Assembly (NCBI GenBank): GCA_024235935.1
Contig: JACKLL010000010.1
Location: 1-64,000, forward strand
Direction: 5' to 3'
DNA: 64,000 nucleotides
Source: Rhodoferax sp.
GTDB lineage: Bacteria; Pseudomonadota; Gammaproteobacteria; Burkholderiales; Burkholderiaceae_C
Of the stretch, positions 10,639-20,338 are shown in pieces; position 1 is the stretch's first letter; every line of letters begins with the position of its first letter. The notes under the pieces are model-generated. The model saw only the letters and a list, made by a program, of their open reading frames with translations, did not search any database and was not told the origin of the DNA. Position numbers and translations under genes: made by a program.

Positions 10639-13600
10639 AGATGCCTCCGCGTTTGTCGTTGGGGGTCGGGACCGGCAACGGCTGGTCCGGATCGGGTGGC
10701 GGCGCTCCCGGCGATGCAGGTGCACGTGGTGCTACCAGCGTCTGGTTCGCGCTGTCGGTGGCCTGCTGCGGCGCGCGCGCCGGCTTGCTCTCGAAGCGCA
10801 GCGCGGCACCGGGACGGGTCTCGGCCTGCGGAACCACGACCTCGCCCTGGGTGCGGCGCGCCTTGACCTGTTCCAGCACCGTGTTCGAGCAGCTGCCTTC
10901 GATGAAGTCCGCACGGTGCAACTCTCCGTTGCGCAGATCGAGGAACAGGCTGTTCGCGTCCCCGGCATTGCGATTGGACGATGTCGTCAGGCGCGCGCCA
11001 CGTGGCAGCGTGCTCCTGTCCACCTTGAGCACGTGGGTGCGTGGCAGCAGATTGCAGATGCTGTACTTGCCCTCCGAATCGCTGACCAGGTAAGTGCCGT
11101 TTTGCAAGTACAGGCGAACGCCCGGAATGCCGAGCTCCTCGGGGTCCTGCACGTGGTTGCCGTTGCAATCGACGAACACCTTGCCCAGAACACAGGCTTC
11201 GCTGGTGAAGACGCCGCCGGTTACCCGCACGCGCCACTGCGCAGTGATGGAGGCAAACGGACCCGACCGCGCCTGGGCCCGGTTGATGCCACTGCCCTGC
11301 TGGGCACCGACACCGACCCGCACGCGATATGTCAGCGTGGCGATTCCGCGCGCCGCGATGTTGCCCAGGTTGTAGTTCAGCACCGGTCCCGCGCCGCCGG
11401 CCGGATCGGCCAAGACGACACTGTTCAGGCGGCTGGTACCGGCAATGTAGCGGAAGCCCGGCGGCAACGTGTCGGTCACAGTGACGCTGTTCATGACGCC
11501 CGCGCTGTTGTTGCGAACCGCCACCGTGTAACGCAGGCTGTCGCCGAGCTCCACCACGCTGGCCGAACCGGACTTGGTGATGATCAGCACATTGGCGCCG
11601 AGCGGGTCGAGCGGAATATGGTTGTTCAGTACGTTGGCTGAACCCGGCACCGTGATGTCAAAGTTGAAGTAATGCTGCGTCGTGCCCTGGTTCGCCGGTG
11701 CCAGCGCGGCTGTGCTGCCGGGACAGGTGGCCGGGTCGTGCACCGGGCTGGCCGCGCCCGGTGCATCGCCCTGGGTCTGGACCAGCGCCGGATCGGGCGC
11801 GCCCGCCACCGTAACCGGGTTGGCACACACCGGGATCAGAGCCGATGGCGCAGGGACATAGCCCGCCGGATAGGTCGTCACCGCCAGCGTGTAACGACCG
11901 GTCGGTGCGCTTGGATTGAGCAGGAACTGGTAGAACCCGGCCGCGCCGGTCGTGACCGTCGCGCTTGCCCCGACCAGATCGAGCAAGGGATTGAACCCGG
12001 CCGGGCCTGTGATCGTGACCACCGCACCTGCCACCGGCAGCCGGGTCAATGCGTCGTAGACCACGCCGGCCGGATCGAGTGGCAGGCTTTGCTGCACCGT
12101 CGTGACGCCGGCCACCAGCGTCAGACCGCTGAGCGTACCGTCGGAATTGCTGGCGCCGGCCGGGTTGGCACCCGAGCGCACGCCGCTACCGGAGTTCGTC
12201 GTGCCGTCGGTCACGCCATTGGTGTAGGCGATGCCGGTCTCGTTGGGCACAGGACGCCCGAATACGGTGCCGCCCGACGGTTCGCGGAATTTCACCTGGT
12301 ACCCCGAGCCTGGCGCCAGACCGGAGAAAAGGTAGCCGCCGCTCGCGTCAGTCGTGGTACTCGCCACCAGCTGGCCACCGTTGTAGACCTCGACCGTCCA
12401 GCCCGCCACCGGCGCCTCGCCGGAGTCACGGATACGGTCGTGGTTGTCATCTCGCCAGATCGAACCACTGACACCGGCCGCCCGGTCGATCGGCGTCGGA
12501 TCGCTGGCACTGTTGTTGCCCGAGAAACCGGCAGGCTCGCCGCCGCCGCTTACGACCGCCTGGTTGATCAGGACCTGCCCGGCCAGACCCGCCGCGACGG
12601 CCACCCGCACTATCACGGGTGGCGCGTTGCCGGCCGGGGCGACAACGGCCGCCGTGCTGCAACTCACGGTCTGGCCCGCACCCGAACAGGACCAGCCCGA
12701 ACCGGTGGCCGATACCAACGACATCCCCGTGGGCAGGGTGTCAACCAGCGTGATGGTTCCGCTGCTGGCCTGTGCGCCGATATTGCCGACCGTCAGCGTG
12801 TAGTAGCCGGAGCTCGAACCCTGCGCAAAACTGGCGGGCGTGTGCGACTTGGCCAGCGTCAGATCAGGCGCCAGGCCGCCACGCTCGGCGAAGTTGTTCG
12901 ATGCAGACACCGTGTTCGGGCCCGACAGGTTGATACCGCTGATGCTGCTGGGTGCGGCGCCCACCACGCTGGCCACGCCGCCGGTGCTGCCGGCGGTCGT
13001 GATGCCGTCGGTCGTGCCGGCGGGCTGCTGGGGCTGCGTGACGGTGTAGTTGCTGCCTTCGGGTACGCCGGTGAAGCGGTAGCTGCCGTCCGGGTTGGTC
13101 ACCGTGCTCAGGTTGACCGGGTTGCCATTGATGTCGGTGCCCGTCAGTACCAGGGTCTGGCCACCCAGGCCGTTGTCGGTGGTCTGGAACGTGCCGTTGT
13201 TGTTGTAGTCAACGAACACCTGCCCGGATACGCTGCGGCCGTTCGGGATCTCCGCGAAGTTGTTGCCTGTGCTGGTGGTGTTCGGCGGCAGCGTGATGCT
13301 GCTGATGCGGCTCACCGGCACCGTGGGTGCCGTAACCGTGCCTGCGGCGCCGCCGTTGCCGACCGCGCCTGCTGTCGTGATGCCGTTGCTGGTGCCCGCC
13401 GGTTGCAAGGGCTCGCGCACGCTGTAAACGCCCGGCGCCAGGCCGGTGAATCGATAGTCGCCGCTCGCGTCGGTGGTCGTGGTCGCGATGACCGTGCCCC
13501 CGGCATTGAGCAGTTCCACCGTTACGCTGGCAAGTGCGGCGTCGGAGCCGTTCTGCACCCCGTTGTTGTTCTGGTCCAGGAACACACGGCCCGCGATCAC

Positions 13601-16600
13601 GGACGGCACGATCTCGGCGAAGTTGTTGTCGGCCGAGCCGCTGACCTCGCCTCCGGCACCATTGCCGTTGAGCACGATGGCCGTGATCTGGCTGCTGTTC
13701 GCGTCCGGATTGGCCGCGCTGCCGGCGGTTCCGGTACTGCCGTTGATCGGGCTGATCGGTCCTGCGCTGGTCGTGCCATTGGTCGTGCCCGTGGGCGCTA
13801 CCGGCTGACAAACCGAATAGCTGCCGGCCGGCAGACCGGCGAACAGATAGTTGCCCACCGCATCTGTGGTCGTCGTTGCCAGCAGTGCGCCGGTGCAGTT
13901 GGCGCCACTGCGCAGCTCGATGCCATTGCCGACGATGGGCGCATCGGCACCACTATCGAACACGCCGTTGGGCGTGGTGTTGTTGTCGGCAAACACGCGA
14001 CCGGAGATGAAACCCTGGATGCTGACCTGCAGCACCGCCTGGGTCGGTGCCTGGTTGTTGCCCAGCGTGGTCCGCAAGGCACCGGCGGGAATGCTGTTGG
14101 TATGAACGCCGCCAACGGAGGCTGTGACATTCACACTGATCGAACAACCGCCAGCCGGGATCACCTGGCCACTGGCGAAGCTGACAGTTGCTGCGCCCGC
14201 AACCGCTGTCACAGCGGGCGCGCCGCCTGGGCATGTGGTCTGCACCGATGGCGTTGGCGCCACCAGCACGTTGCCCGGTGCCGTCGGCAGGTTGTCGGTG
14301 AAAACCGCGTTCGTGGTTGCCGCGGCGGTATTGCTGTTGTTCAGGAAGATCGTCAACCGCGACACCGTCCCTGGAGCGATCACCGGCGGGGCGAACTGCT
14401 TGCTGACCGACGGTGGTGTCGATACCAGCAGCCGCGCCCGGGTCGGCTCCTCGTTCACGACGCCTTCGGTCGTTGTGACGCCGCCTCCGGCGATCGTGTT
14501 CGTATAGGCACCGGAAATATTGCTCAGCACCCGGACCGTCACGGTGCAGCTGTCGTTGGCAGGCACGGAGCCGCCACTGAGTACCACCGACGTAGCCGCT
14601 GCCGCTGCCGTCACCACGCCCGGCCCACAGGTGGTTGCCGCATTCGCCGGCGTGGCCACGACCATGCCGGAGGGCAGATCATCGGTGAAGGCTAGCCCCG
14701 TCAAGGGCGCAACGTTCGGATTGGCGATGCGCACCGTCATTAGCGCAAAGGCACCCGGTGACTGGGTCGTGCTACCGGTCGTGAAACCGGCCGGGTTGCC
14801 GGTGTCGAGCGTGAAGGCATCCAGGGCCTTGTTCACGACCAGCGGGGTGCGCGCGCGCACCGTATCGCTCGTGGGCTCGGAGTTGGAAATCGGAACACCA
14901 CCGGAGGTGCCACTGACGGCACCCGCTGAAATGGTATTGGTGTAATCGCCCTGCGCCGAAATCAGCACGTCGATCATGCTGGTGCAACTGGCCGCGGTGG
15001 AGCCGTTGGCCGCAGGGACGCTGGCGCCGGAGATGCGCACCTGGTTGGCCGCCGGCGCGCTGAGCGTAGCGCCGACGCAGTCGGTGACCGGGTTGGCGCC
15101 ATCCGGCACCGTCAGGCCAACCGGCAGATTGTCGGTGACCGAAACGTTTGCCAACGCCAACGCAGAGGCATTGTGCAAGGTGATGTGCAGCCGCGTGCGT
15201 TCACCTGGCTTGACCACGTTGGGCACGAAATGCTTGGTGATGCCAACATTGGCCTGGGTGGACAGACTGGTCTGGGCCGAGCCGAAGTTGCTCAGGCCCT
15301 GTGCCGTGACGATGGCGCCGGCGGGGATCAGATTGGTGATACCGCCCACAGAGGTCGACGAGATATTGAAGGCCACTGTGCACGAGGCGTTCGCTGCCAG
15401 CGTGGCATTGTTGACCGAGAATGACCTCCCGCCCGCAACGGCGCTGAGGGTGGCCCCCGGGCAGGTCGTGCTGCCCGCAGGGTTGGCGGCGATCACCATT
15501 CCGTTGGCTGGCCCGTCAGCCAGGCCGTTTGTCGTGAAATAGTCGGTCAGCGACATGCCGCTGACCGGGACACCCGCACCGGTGATGGTCACCGTCATGC
15601 GACTGACCTGGCCTGGAAAGGTCAGGGTTCCGGGATTCGACGTCTTGGCCAACGACAACGGCGCCGGCGCGGAGAACAACAGGGTCGCGCTCACCGGCGT
15701 CGTGTTGACGACGCCACCGGCGGCCGTAATATTGCCGGCCGGGATGGTGTTGGTCCAGTCCGCGGCGCCAGCGGCGACCACGTCGAACACCAGTTCGCAG
15801 TTGCCTCCGCCAGCAAGACTGGCGCCACTGAGGCTGATGCTGCTTGCACCGGCCGTGGCCGCGATCGATACCGGTCCGGCACAGCTGCTGTAGGCGGATG
15901 GCGGATTGGCGAGCGCCATGCCGATGGGCAGCGGATCGGTGATGCCGAGCCCGGTCAGCGCCACTGCCCCGGCGTTGGATACACGAACCGTGACCGTGGA
16001 GCGACCGCCCGAGGCCACCGCCGCCGGGCTGAATGCCTTGGTCGCGCTGAGCGCCGACGCGAACGTGATCGATGCATTGCCACTGACCGGATCGACCGAG
16101 CGCGTGCTGCCGTTAGCCAGCGTTTCGGTGCCTGCAGCAGTAACCGTGTTGTTATACGTGCCGGCCGGCGCAATGACATCGACCTGCACCGTGCAGCTGC
16201 CGTTGGCGCCTGTGCCGTTGCCAGCGCGCGCCGGCACGGTGCCGCCATTCATCGTGATCGAGCTGCTACCTGCTGCCGCCGTAACGGTGCCCGCGCCGCA
16301 GGATGTCACCGCGTACAGTGGTGTGGCCACCCGCATCTGGCCAATGCCGCCATTGGTCGGCAACGGATCGGATACGGACACGTTGGAGATCGGATTGGCC
16401 GATCGGTTGGTCAGCGTGATCGTCAACCGGGTGATCGCGCCTTCGGACAAGGGCCCTGCCGGCGCAAACGCCTTCGCAACTGTCATGACCGGTCGATCAA
16501 TCGTGCCGCCGGGCGTGACGCTGGTACCGCTGATGGTGGTGGTGTTGCCCGGGTAAGTCACGCCGCCGTCAGCAATGCTGTTGTTGACCGCGGCGCCGTT

Positions 16601-18343
16601 CGCCGCATTTGGATCGGTCATGGTCCAGAACGTGACGGTACAGGCCGACGGCGTTGTGATGTTCGTGCGTGCGGGCACGCTGCTGATCGTCAGCGTGACC
16701 GACGTCGATCCGAGCGCCCCAGCCGTGGTGGTCACGGTACCGCAACCGGCCGACACCGTCGGCGTGTAGTCGATGCCTGCAACCGTTCCGGTCAGGAAAG
16801 ACTGGAGGTTGCTGAAGCTGTCGGTGATCGCGACGCTGTTGCGCACCGCGGTGGAGAAATTCTGCACCGTGACCTGGTAGCGCACCGGGTTGCCGGGCGC
16901 CGGATTGGCAGGGCTCGCCGTCTTGAGCACCCGCAGATCGTCGACCACCAGGATTGACGCTGACACCGACTGGCTGACGACGCCTGGCGTAGTGACCCCG
17001 ACGGCCCCGGCAGGCACCGTATTGGTATAGCTGATCGGCACGCCCGGCGTCTGCGCGAAGGCATCGAAGTTGGCCGTCAATGTACAGCTGCCGCCGGCGG
17101 GGATACTACCACCGGTCAGTCGAACGCCGGTATTGCCCAATGCGCTTGCCGCTCCACCGCAGGTGGTCGACTGGCCGGTGACCTTGAGGCCAAACGAATT
17201 GGCGTTGCCGGCGGTGGTGCCGTCGATCGGGTCGTCGTCGAAGGTGGTGACCGTCAATGGCGCGCTACCGCTGTTGGTGAAGGTGATGGTCAGGCTGCCG
17301 GCTTCGCCACTGGCCAGCGCGGCACTGGAAAAGGCCTTGGCCACGGATAGCGGCGAGCGTACCGTGATGCCGGCGCTGGCGTTGGCGGCCGGCACCAGGC
17401 CCAGGTCGTTGCTGAACTGGGTGGTACGGTCGATGATGTTGCTAGCCGTTGCGGCGAACACGCCGTTGGTAGTGTTGGCTACGACGTCCACGGTCAGTGT
17501 GCAAACCGCGTTCGGCGCCACCGTGCCCGCGCTGGCACTGACCGAAAACGCGCCCGCAACCGGGTTGAATGTCGGTGCGGTGCCGCCTGGGCAGCTGGCC
17601 GTTGCGTTGGGCGTGGGGGCCACCCGCAGCGCCGGCGTGCCGCCAAGTTGCGGGAACACGTCGGTGATGCTGAAGTTGGGAAGGCTGATAGTGTTGGTGT
17701 TGGTGACCGTCAGCGTCAGCGTGACTGGCCCACCACCCAGAATCGCCGAGCTGTTGCCGAACGACTTGGCGATGGTGGGACGATTGACGCCGCGAACGCC
17801 GATGCTCTGGGTGACAGCGCCGCCATTGGCGACGGCACCATTCCCGTCAATACCGGTGACCGACGCATTGGCGATCGTGTAGCTGTAGCTGGCGACGGCA
17901 CCGTCAGATGAACCAGCTGTGACGGGTACGACGATCAGACACGTGCCGTCGACACCGCCGAAATTGGCCGGGATCGTGCCGCCTGCCAGCGAGACTACCT
18001 GCGAACCGACCGTTGCGGACAGTGCGCCGGCCCCGGGCGTGGTCACGTTGCCGTTCGGATCGGTACAGGTGTAGCTGGCGGCGCCAGCGATACGCAGGCC
18101 ATTGGGTAGCGTACCGGGCAAGGTGTTCGGCGGCTGGTTCGGGAACGAGACCCCGTTGACGGCGGTGTTGGCGCTGTTGGACAGCTGGATACGCAGACTG
18201 GTGACCTCGCCCGGAAAAATCGGGTCGGGCCCGACCAGCGTCACCGACGCCCCCAGTGCGGCGTAAGCCACGCCAGGCAGACTGAGACATGCGGCCAACA
18301 GACAGGAAAAAACCCCCTGGCGGCAGAGAAAAAAGCGATTCAT
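10625..18343 (-). CDS. Giant DUF11/SdrD_B repeat surface protein
   Basis: A 2572-residue secreted protein, the largest in the window. A Sec signal peptide covers residues 1 to about 29. From about 30 to 1450 there are about ten DUF11/DUF7933-like modules of roughly 130-155 residues, each opening with a motif like LxxAKAF and containing a TDxLP turn. Then come three SdrD_B/Cna-B modules (GRVFLDQNNNGVQN, DASGDYRFTGL and relatives), a DUF11 module, another SdrD_B, a carboxypeptidase-regulatory-like module, a DUF11 and a final Cys-containing SdrD_B-like domain. The tail is Pro-rich with no sortase or PEP-CTERM signal. Start at 18343 is supported by GGTGGGG. Expected role: extended adhesin, appendage or S-layer-like component. 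Confidence 0.9.
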   Translation of the reverse strand: MNRFFLCRQGVFSCLLAACLSLPGVAYAALGASVTLVGPDPIFPGEVTSLRIQLSNSANTAVNGVSFPNQPPNTLPGTLPNGLRIAGAASYTCTDPNGNVTTPGAGALSATVGSQVVSLAGGTIPANFGGVDGTCLIVVPVTAGSSDGAVASYSYTIANASVTGIDGNGAVANGGAVTQSIGVRGVNRPTIAKSFGNSSAILGGGPVTLTLTVTNTNTISLPNFSITDVFPQLGGTPALRVAPTPNATASCPGGTAPTFNPVAGAFSVSASAGTVAPNAVCTLTVDVVANTTNGVFAATASNIIDRTTQFSNDLGLVPAANASAGITVRSPLSVAKAFSSAALASGEAGSLTITFTNSGSAPLTVTTFDDDPIDGTTAGNANSFGLKVTGQSTTCGGAASALGNTGVRLTGGSIPAGGSCTLTANFDAFAQTPGVPISYTNTVPAGAVGVTTPGVVSQSVSASILVVDDLRVLKTASPANPAPGNPVRYQVTVQNFSTAVRNSVAITDSFSNLQSFLTGTVAGIDYTPTVSAGCGTVTTTAGALGSTSVTLTISSVPARTNITTPSACTVTFWTMTDPNAANGAAVNNSIADGGVTYPGNTTTISGTSVTPGGTIDRPVMTVAKAFAPAGPLSEGAITRLTITLTNRSANPISNVSVSDPLPTNGGIGQMRVATPLYAVTSCGAGTVTAAAGSSSITMNGGTVPARAGNGTGANGSCTVQVDVIAPAGTYNNTVTAAGTETLANGSTRSVDPVSGNASITFASALSATKAFSPAAVASGGRSTVTVRVSNAGAVALTGLGITDPLPIGMALANPPSAYSSCAGPVSIAATAGASSISLSGASLAGGGNCELVFDVVAAGAADWTNTIPAGNITAAGGVVNTTPVSATLLFSAPAPLSLAKTSNPGTLTFPGQVSRMTVTITGAGVPVSGMSLTDYFTTNGLADGPANGMVIAANPAGSTTCPGATLSAVAGGRSFSVNNATLAANASCTVAFNISSTSVGGITNLIPAGAIVTAQGLSNFGSAQTSLSTQANVGITKHFVPNVVKPGERTRLHITLHNASALALANVSVTDNLPVGLTVPDGANPVTDCVGATLSAPAANQVRISGASVPAANGSTAASCTSMIDVLISAQGDYTNTISAGAVSGTSGGVPISNSEPTSDTVRARTPLVVNKALDAFTLDTGNPAGFTTGSTTQSPGAFALMTVRIANPNVAPLTGLAFTDDLPSGMVVATPANAATTCGPGVVTAAAAATSVVLSGGSVPANDSCTVTVRVLSNISGAYTNTIAGGGVTTTEGVVNEEPTRARLLVSTPPSVSKQFAPPVIAPGTVSRLTIFLNNSNTAAATTNAVFTDNLPTAPGNVLVAPTPSVQTTCPGGAPAVTAVAGAATVSFASGQVIPAGGCSISVNVTASVGGVHTNSIPAGALRTTLGNNQAPTQAVLQVSIQGFISGRVFADNNTTPNGVFDSGADAPIVGNGIELRSGANCTGALLATTTTDAVGNYLFAGLPAGSYSVCQPVAPTGTTNGTTSAGPISPINGSTGTAGSAANPDANSSQITAIVLNGNGAGGEVSGSADNNFAEIVPSVIAGRVFLDQNNNGVQNGSDAALASVTVELLNAGGTVIATTTTDASGDYRFTGLAPGVYSVREPLQPAGTSNGITTAGAVGNGGAAGTVTAPTVPVSRISSITLPPNTTSTGNNFAEIPNGRSVSGQVFVDYNNNGTFQTTDNGLGGQTLVLTGTDINGNPVNLSTVTNPDGSYRFTGVPEGSNYTVTQPQQPAGTTDGITTAGSTGGVASVVGAAPSSISGINLSGPNTVSASNNFAERGGLAPDLTLAKSHTPASFAQGSSSGYYTLTVGNIGAQASSGTITLVDTLPTGMSLVSATGSGWSCSGAGQTVSCSTAAVVAPAGNAPPVIVRVAVAAGLAGQVLINQAVVSGGGEPAGFSGNNSASDPTPIDRAAGVSGSIWRDDNHDRIRDSGEAPVAGWTVEVYNGGQLVASTTTDASGGYLFSGLAPGSGYQVKFREPSGGTVFGRPVPNETGIAYTNGVTDGTTNSGSGVRSGANPAGASNSDGTLSGLTLVAGVTTVQQSLPLDPAGVVYDALTRLPVAGAVVTITGPAGFNPLLDLVGASATVTTGAAGFYQFLLNPSAPTGRYTLAVTTYPAGYVPAPSALIPVCANPVTVAGAPDPALVQTQGDAPGAASPVHDPATCPGSTAALAPANQGTTQHYFNFDITVPGSANVLNNHIPLDPLGANVLIITKSGSASVVELGDSLRYTVAVRNNSAGVMNSVTVTDTLPPGFRYIAGTSRLNSVVLADPAGGAGPVLNYNLGNIAARGIATLTYRVRVGVGAQQGSGINRAQARSGPFASITAQWRVRVTGGVFTSEACVLGKVFVDCNGNHVQDPEELGIPGVRLYLQNGTYLVSDSEGKYSICNLLPRTHVLKVDRSTLPRGARLTTSSNRNAGDANSLFLDLRNGELHRADFIEGSCSNTVLEQVKARRTQGEVVVPQAETRPGAALRFESKPARAPQQATDSANQTLVAPRAPASPGAPPPDPDQPLPVPTPNDKRGGIYAPR

Positions 18344-18363
18344 CGAGACCCCACCAAAACTAG

Positions 18364-18387
18364 GCGCGAGTCTAGAGAATTCCGCGC
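18364..18387 (-). promoter_or_regulatory. Hairpin in the leader of the giant-protein gene, possible attenuator
   Basis: In the 44 bases between the kinase stop and the giant gene start, the transcript can form a GCGCG/CGCGC stem (18383-18387 with 18364-18368) followed after a few bases by TTTT. This could weaken read-through from the kinase gene or protect the downstream message. The U-run is short and offset, so termination is uncertain. Confidence 0.25.
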
Positions 18388-20331
18388 TCAAGAAATGTAA
18401 ACAAAGCGCAGACCCATCGTGAAGCCACCAGTGCTGGGATGGTCGATTTCCACCACAGCCTGATGTTTCTGCGCAACAAGCTGGACCAACGCCAAGCCAA
18501 GGCCGTGTCCGGAGCTACCGGCCTTGCCACTCGCATAGCGCCGGCTCAGTACGGCGAATTCCTGCGCGGCGAATCCACGCCCCTGATCGTGCACCGACAG
18601 TACCCAGTGGCCGTGCGCCGGGTGCAACGACAGTGTGACCGTGCCGCCGGGTGGTCCGTGGCGCAGCGCGTTCCAGCCCATATTGAGCACGGCTCGGCGC
18701 AACAGGCGCTCGTCGCCAACCACCAGCGCCAGATCCGCGTCGCAGCGCCGCTCGATGCGCCCGCCCAGCGCCTCTGCGTCCTCCCACAGGTCGTCGGCAC
18801 AGTTGTGCAGCAGCGACACCAGGTCGACCTCGGCGAACTGGTGCGGCTCCACCGACTGGGCGCGGCCGATCAGCAGGAACTGCTCTGTCAGCTCCAGCGA
18901 GCGGCGCGCGCACGCATCCACCCGGGCAATCATGGCCGCGTGTTCGGCCGGGCTACCCACGCGCAATTGGTCGGCCAATGCACGCAAGGACACTAAAGGG
19001 GAACGCAGGTCATGCGCAAGGTGGCGCATCATGTCGTCTCGGTATTGCTGGGCCTGGTCCGCGTCGCCGTCCACCGCCAACGCATCCGCAACCTCATCCA
19101 CCGCCTGCGTGATCGCAGCGATGCGGCTCTCCACCGGGTCGAGGAAATGGGGGCCCTTCGTGTCGTTCAATGCGAGCGCACTCGGATGCAGCAGCGTTGC
19201 CATGCGCGCCGTCTCGCGCGTCATCGTGACCAGACTGGCCTCGAGCCGACGCCAGCTCCACAACGGGTAGGCCAGCAGCACCGTGAGCACCACCGCCGCG
19301 ATCGGGCACCACCAGCCGGCCTGCGTCATCACGGTCCAGGCCAGCACCGGCAAACCGGCGGCCAGCACGACGGTCAGCACCAGCGCACGGCGCGGCGACA
19401 GCAGCAGCAGCGCCACCAGGTACAGCACCACCACCCCGGCGCCGACCCCCATCTGCACCGGTACCGAAACTGTCTGGCGCAGCACACCCTGGCGCTCGGC
19501 ATCCAGCACATGGGCCACGAACTCGACCCCTGGCATGGCGCCATTGACGCCGGCCAGCGGCGTCACCACGGTGTCGCCCAGGCCGGTTGCGGTAGCGCCG
19601 ATCAGGATGGTCGCGCCGCGCAGCCGGGCCGGATCGACCCGGCCATCCAGCAGGTCGACCACCGGAATGCGGGCGAAATGGCCCGCCGGTCCGGCGAATG
19701 GCACCAGGCGCTCGGTAGCGCCGGTCGTGCCGGCATCAGCCGTGGCGGCGGCCGCGCCATGCGCGGCACGCGCGGCTTCACGCAAGGCCAACGCCAGGTG
19801 CGGGTATGTGACTCCGTCGCCCTGCTCCCAGGCCAGGTAACGGCGGGTGACGCCATCCTTGTCGACCAGGGCCTGGGCATGGCCGAGCCGGGCCACGGCG
19901 GCAAACTGCGCCAGCGGTCGCACGGTGGCCACCCCGGCGCCGGGCATGAAGACCGGCAGCACCACGCGGCCATGGGCTGCGATCGCCTGCGCCAGATGGG
20001 CATCGGCCGCGGGATCGTCCTGCTGCGGCTCGGCCAGGATCACGTCCACCAGCACCGGTCCGGCACCGGCCTGCGTCAGGCGCTCGATCACCTGTGCCAG
20101 CACCTGGCGCGACCAGGGCCAGCGCCCGACCCGCGCCAGGCTGGTCTCGTCGATGGCCAGGATCAGGATGTCGGACGGCGCCGGCCGGCCGTCCCAGCTC
20201 ACCCGGGTGTCGTAAAGCCCGTTGTCCAGGCGCTCGAACCACTGGCCCCGCTGCGCCAGCAGCAGGAACACCAGCAGCAGCAGGGACAACAGGCGCCACT
20301 CCTGCAGGTGCCGGCCCGCCGCATGGTTCAT
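18388..20331 (-). CDS. CHASE2-domain sensor histidine kinase
   Basis: Membrane sensor kinase of 647 residues. After a first membrane helix (about 13-27) comes an extracytoplasmic CHASE2 domain (about 35-300, with ILILAIDETSLARVGRWPWSR at its start), then a bundle of membrane helices (about 310-385). The kinase core has the phospho-acceptor His440 in HDLRSPL, N-box Asn554 in NMGWNALRHGP, G1 DQGRGF and G2 GHGLGLALV. It starts 7 bases after the FecR gene and shares the cluster with an OmpR-type regulator, its obvious partner. The pair probably controls production of the surface proteins encoded downstream. The CHASE2 ligand is unknown. Confidence 0.93.
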   Translation of the reverse strand: MNHAAGRHLQEWRLLSLLLLVFLLLAQRGQWFERLDNGLYDTRVSWDGRPAPSDILILAIDETSLARVGRWPWSRQVLAQVIERLTQAGAGPVLVDVILAEPQQDDPAADAHLAQAIAAHGRVVLPVFMPGAGVATVRPLAQFAAVARLGHAQALVDKDGVTRRYLAWEQGDGVTYPHLALALREAARAAHGAAAATADAGTTGATERLVPFAGPAGHFARIPVVDLLDGRVDPARLRGATILIGATATGLGDTVVTPLAGVNGAMPGVEFVAHVLDAERQGVLRQTVSVPVQMGVGAGVVVLYLVALLLLSPRRALVLTVVLAAGLPVLAWTVMTQAGWWCPIAAVVLTVLLAYPLWSWRRLEASLVTMTRETARMATLLHPSALALNDTKGPHFLDPVESRIAAITQAVDEVADALAVDGDADQAQQYRDDMMRHLAHDLRSPLVSLRALADQLRVGSPAEHAAMIARVDACARRSLELTEQFLLIGRAQSVEPHQFAEVDLVSLLHNCADDLWEDAEALGGRIERRCDADLALVVGDERLLRRAVLNMGWNALRHGPPGGTVTLSLHPAHGHWVLSVHDQGRGFAAQEFAVLSRRYASGKAGSSGHGLGLALVQLVAQKHQAVVEIDHPSTGGFTMGLRFVYIS

Positions 20332-20338
20332 GCGCGAC

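Noticed and set aside
8362..10866. Long open frame on the plus strand opposite the barrel gene
   Set aside because: It is a GC-skew shadow: repetitive His/Arg/Gln/Ala-rich translation, no ribosome site, and the opposite strand has a coherent barrel protein.
11672..14695. 1007-codon open frame opposite the giant DUF11 gene
   Set aside because: Low-complexity Arg/Gly/Ala translation mirroring the repeat gene, with no signal, domain or start.
10625..18343. Repeated GC-rich DNA across the giant gene considered as a repeat or CRISPR array
   Set aside because: The repeats are protein modules of 130-155 codons with diverged DNA; no identical short repeats with constant spacers exist.
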